A program made the translations under genes and the position numbers. DNA of 7,483 bases, taken from positions 1 through 7,483 of the forward strand of contig DKXQ01000235.1 in the NCBI GenBank assembly GCA_002493085.1, written 5' to 3'. This DNA comes from Lachnoclostridium sp. UBA7122. GTDB taxonomy: Bacteria; Bacillota; Clostridia; Lachnospirales; Lachnospiraceae. Positions within the stretch are counted from its first letter, which is position 1, and every line of letters starts with the position of its first letter. Under the pieces are notes generated by a model that was given only the letters and a program-made list of their open reading frames with translations, had not been told where the DNA came from and did no database searches. This document shows positions 6,023 through 7,483 of this stretch, in pieces.

Positions 6023-7464
6023 ACTGTCCAAGATGTAATGCTACAGTACCATTTGGAAAAAGACAATGCAATAACTGTAGCCAGGATTTAAAAGATTACT
6101 GGAAAGTTGTAAGTTTATCAAACATATATTACAACAAGGCACTTGGCCAGGCAAAGATAAGGGATTTAACAGGAGCTATAAATTCTTTAAAACAAAGCCT
6201 TCAGTTTAACAAGCTGAATACAAATGCAAGAAACCTGATTGGGCTTATATATTTTGAAACAGGCGAAATTGTTTCAGCCCTGAGTGAATGGGTTATAAGC
6301 AAACATTACCAGAGTGATAATAATGATGCTGACTACTATATTAACCAGATACAGGCCAATCCAAATAAACTGGAAACATACAGCCAGACAATAAGGAAAT
6401 ATAATACAGCACTGGATGCTGCACAGCATGGCGATGAAGATATGGCAATTATACAGCTTAAAAAGGTTGTCAATACCAATCCTAAGTTTATACGTGCTAA
6501 CCAGCTTCTTGCACTGCTTTATATGATGTCAGACAAAAAAGACGGGCGTACAAAAGCACTGAAAATTTTGAACAATATTATTAAAGTGGATGTGACAAAT
6601 ACAACTACTTTAAGATATTTGCAGGAACTTTCAGACGTGCATGCCAAAACGGATTATTTTTCTGCCAGAAGTGATGAAAAAAAGGAAAATTCACGAAAGA
6701 ACCTTCCACATATGGAAGATTCAGACCAGTATAAGACGATAACGCCTTATAAAGAGGAAAGACCATCTATTATGCCTTTAGTAAATATAATTATAGGCGT
6801 AATTATCGGACTTGCGGTTATGTACTGTCTTATAATGCCTCATATTATGTCAAGTGAAGCAGACGATGCTAATAAGGATTTTAAAAAATATAGTGCAGGC
6901 CAGGCAGCATCGGATAGCAGCTCTATAGCTTTGAAAAACCAGAATGAAACACTACAGGCGAGAATTGAACAGCTTGAGGAAGAACTGGAGGAATTCCAGG
7001 GGGATGGAACAGGCACAACAATTCTGGATGAATATGATAAGTTATTTAAAGCTGTTAATGCATTTATGGCTGAAGACATGGAAAAAGCGGCAAAGAATTT
7101 AATAGATATAAGCACAGATAACTTTGATAGCAGCAGTGCAAAGAAAATATATAATGCAATTGCTTCCACAGCATTTTATGATGCAAGCGAAAAACTCTAT
7201 GTACAAGGAAGAGATGCCTATAATGGCCAGAATGAATATGCAGGAGCCGTAAATTATAAAAAAGCCAAAGAATGTTTAGAAAAGTCAATTAAGTACAATC
7301 CTGATAATACAGATGCTATATATTTCCTGGGAAGGACATACCAGCAGACGTCAAAACCGAAAAAGGCAAAAAAATGCTATGAAAAAATTATTAATGAATA
7401 TCCAGATTCGCCAAGAGTTGCAGAGGCAAATACAAGGCTGCGTGAACTTGGTATATCAGGTTAG
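6019..7464 (+). CDS. Zinc-ribbon, single-pass membrane TPR protein
   Basis: A 481-aa protein with a clear domain order. Residues 3-20 are a zinc ribbon, CPRC...CNNC (Cys 3, 6, 17, 20). TPR-like helices follow (about 35-95 and 130-205, for example DLTGAINSLKQSLQFN and DEDMAIIQLKKVVNTNP). A charged linker leads to one membrane helix (about 254-274, VNIIIGVIIGLAVMY), then an acidic segment, a coiled coil (about 300-325) and C-terminal TPRs (about 385-475, with KAKECLEKSIKYNPDNTDAIYFLGRTY and KAKKCYEKIINEYPDS). Basic residues before and acidic ones after the helix suggest the N-terminus is inside and the C-terminal TPRs outside. I start at ATG 6019, which has GGAGG (6010-6014) 4 nt upstream and overlaps the previous stop; GTG 6004 would add five residues and has no ribosome site. 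Exact function is unknown; a protein-interaction scaffold is likely. Confidence 0.88.
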   Translation: MNCPRCNATVPFGKRQCNNCSQDLKDYWKVVSLSNIYYNKALGQAKIRDLTGAINSLKQSLQFNKLNTNARNLIGLIYFETGEIVSALSEWVISKHYQSDNNDADYYINQIQANPNKLETYSQTIRKYNTALDAAQHGDEDMAIIQLKKVVNTNPKFIRANQLLALLYMMSDKKDGRTKALKILNNIIKVDVTNTTTLRYLQELSDVHAKTDYFSARSDEKKENSRKNLPHMEDSDQYKTITPYKEERPSIMPLVNIIIGVIIGLAVMYCLIMPHIMSSEADDANKDFKKYSAGQAASDSSSIALKNQNETLQARIEQLEEELEEFQGDGTGTTILDEYDKLFKAVNAFMAEDMEKAAKNLIDISTDNFDSSSAKKIYNAIASTAFYDASEKLYVQGRDAYNGQNEYAGAVNYKKAKECLEKSIKYNPDNTDAIYFLGRTYQQTSKPKKAKKCYEKIINEYPDSPRVAEANTRLRELGISG

Positions 7465-7483
7465 GAACTGCAAATAATTAAAT

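Overview
The window reads as an ordinary chromosomal stretch from a low-GC Gram-positive bacterium, most likely a Clostridia member close to Lachnospiraceae. This placement rests on AT-rich sequence, strong AGGAGG-type ribosome binding sites, the infC-rpmI-rplT cluster with a Firmicutes-style attenuated leader, and a FapA/DUF342 gene next to a TPR gene. It is inference from gene content, not a database match. All supported genes are on the + strand, and I see no mobile element, CRISPR array, tRNA or rRNA.

Bases 1-1479 hold the translation operon infC-rpmI-rplT (IF3, L35, L20). A clear promoter at 38-66 is followed by a structured leader of about 200 nt. The leader ends in an intrinsic terminator at 206-240, directly before the infC ribosome binding site. 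This layout fits the L20-controlled attenuation known for this operon in Bacillus. A stretch in an upstream hairpin (101-107) is perfectly complementary to the 5' arm of the terminator and could act as an antiterminator. infC appears to start at an AUU codon. The operon closes with a strong terminator at 1446-1479.

Bases 1480-4212 carry valS, a full-length valyl-tRNA synthetase. It has a short upstream region without the T-box leader often seen on this gene in Firmicutes.

Bases 4213-7464 are the less ordinary part: a promoter with a near-palindrome in its spacer, then a FapA-family (DUF342) beta-helix/coiled-coil protein, a 60-residue acidic protein I do not recognise, and a single-pass membrane TPR protein with an N-terminal zinc ribbon. 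The last two genes overlap by ATGA and are probably translationally coupled. No flagellar gene is visible in the window, so the role of the FapA homologue here is open. A plausible but untested reading is a small cell-envelope or scaffold module: a cytoplasmic beta-helix protein, a small acidic partner, and a membrane protein exposing TPR surfaces on both sides of the membrane.
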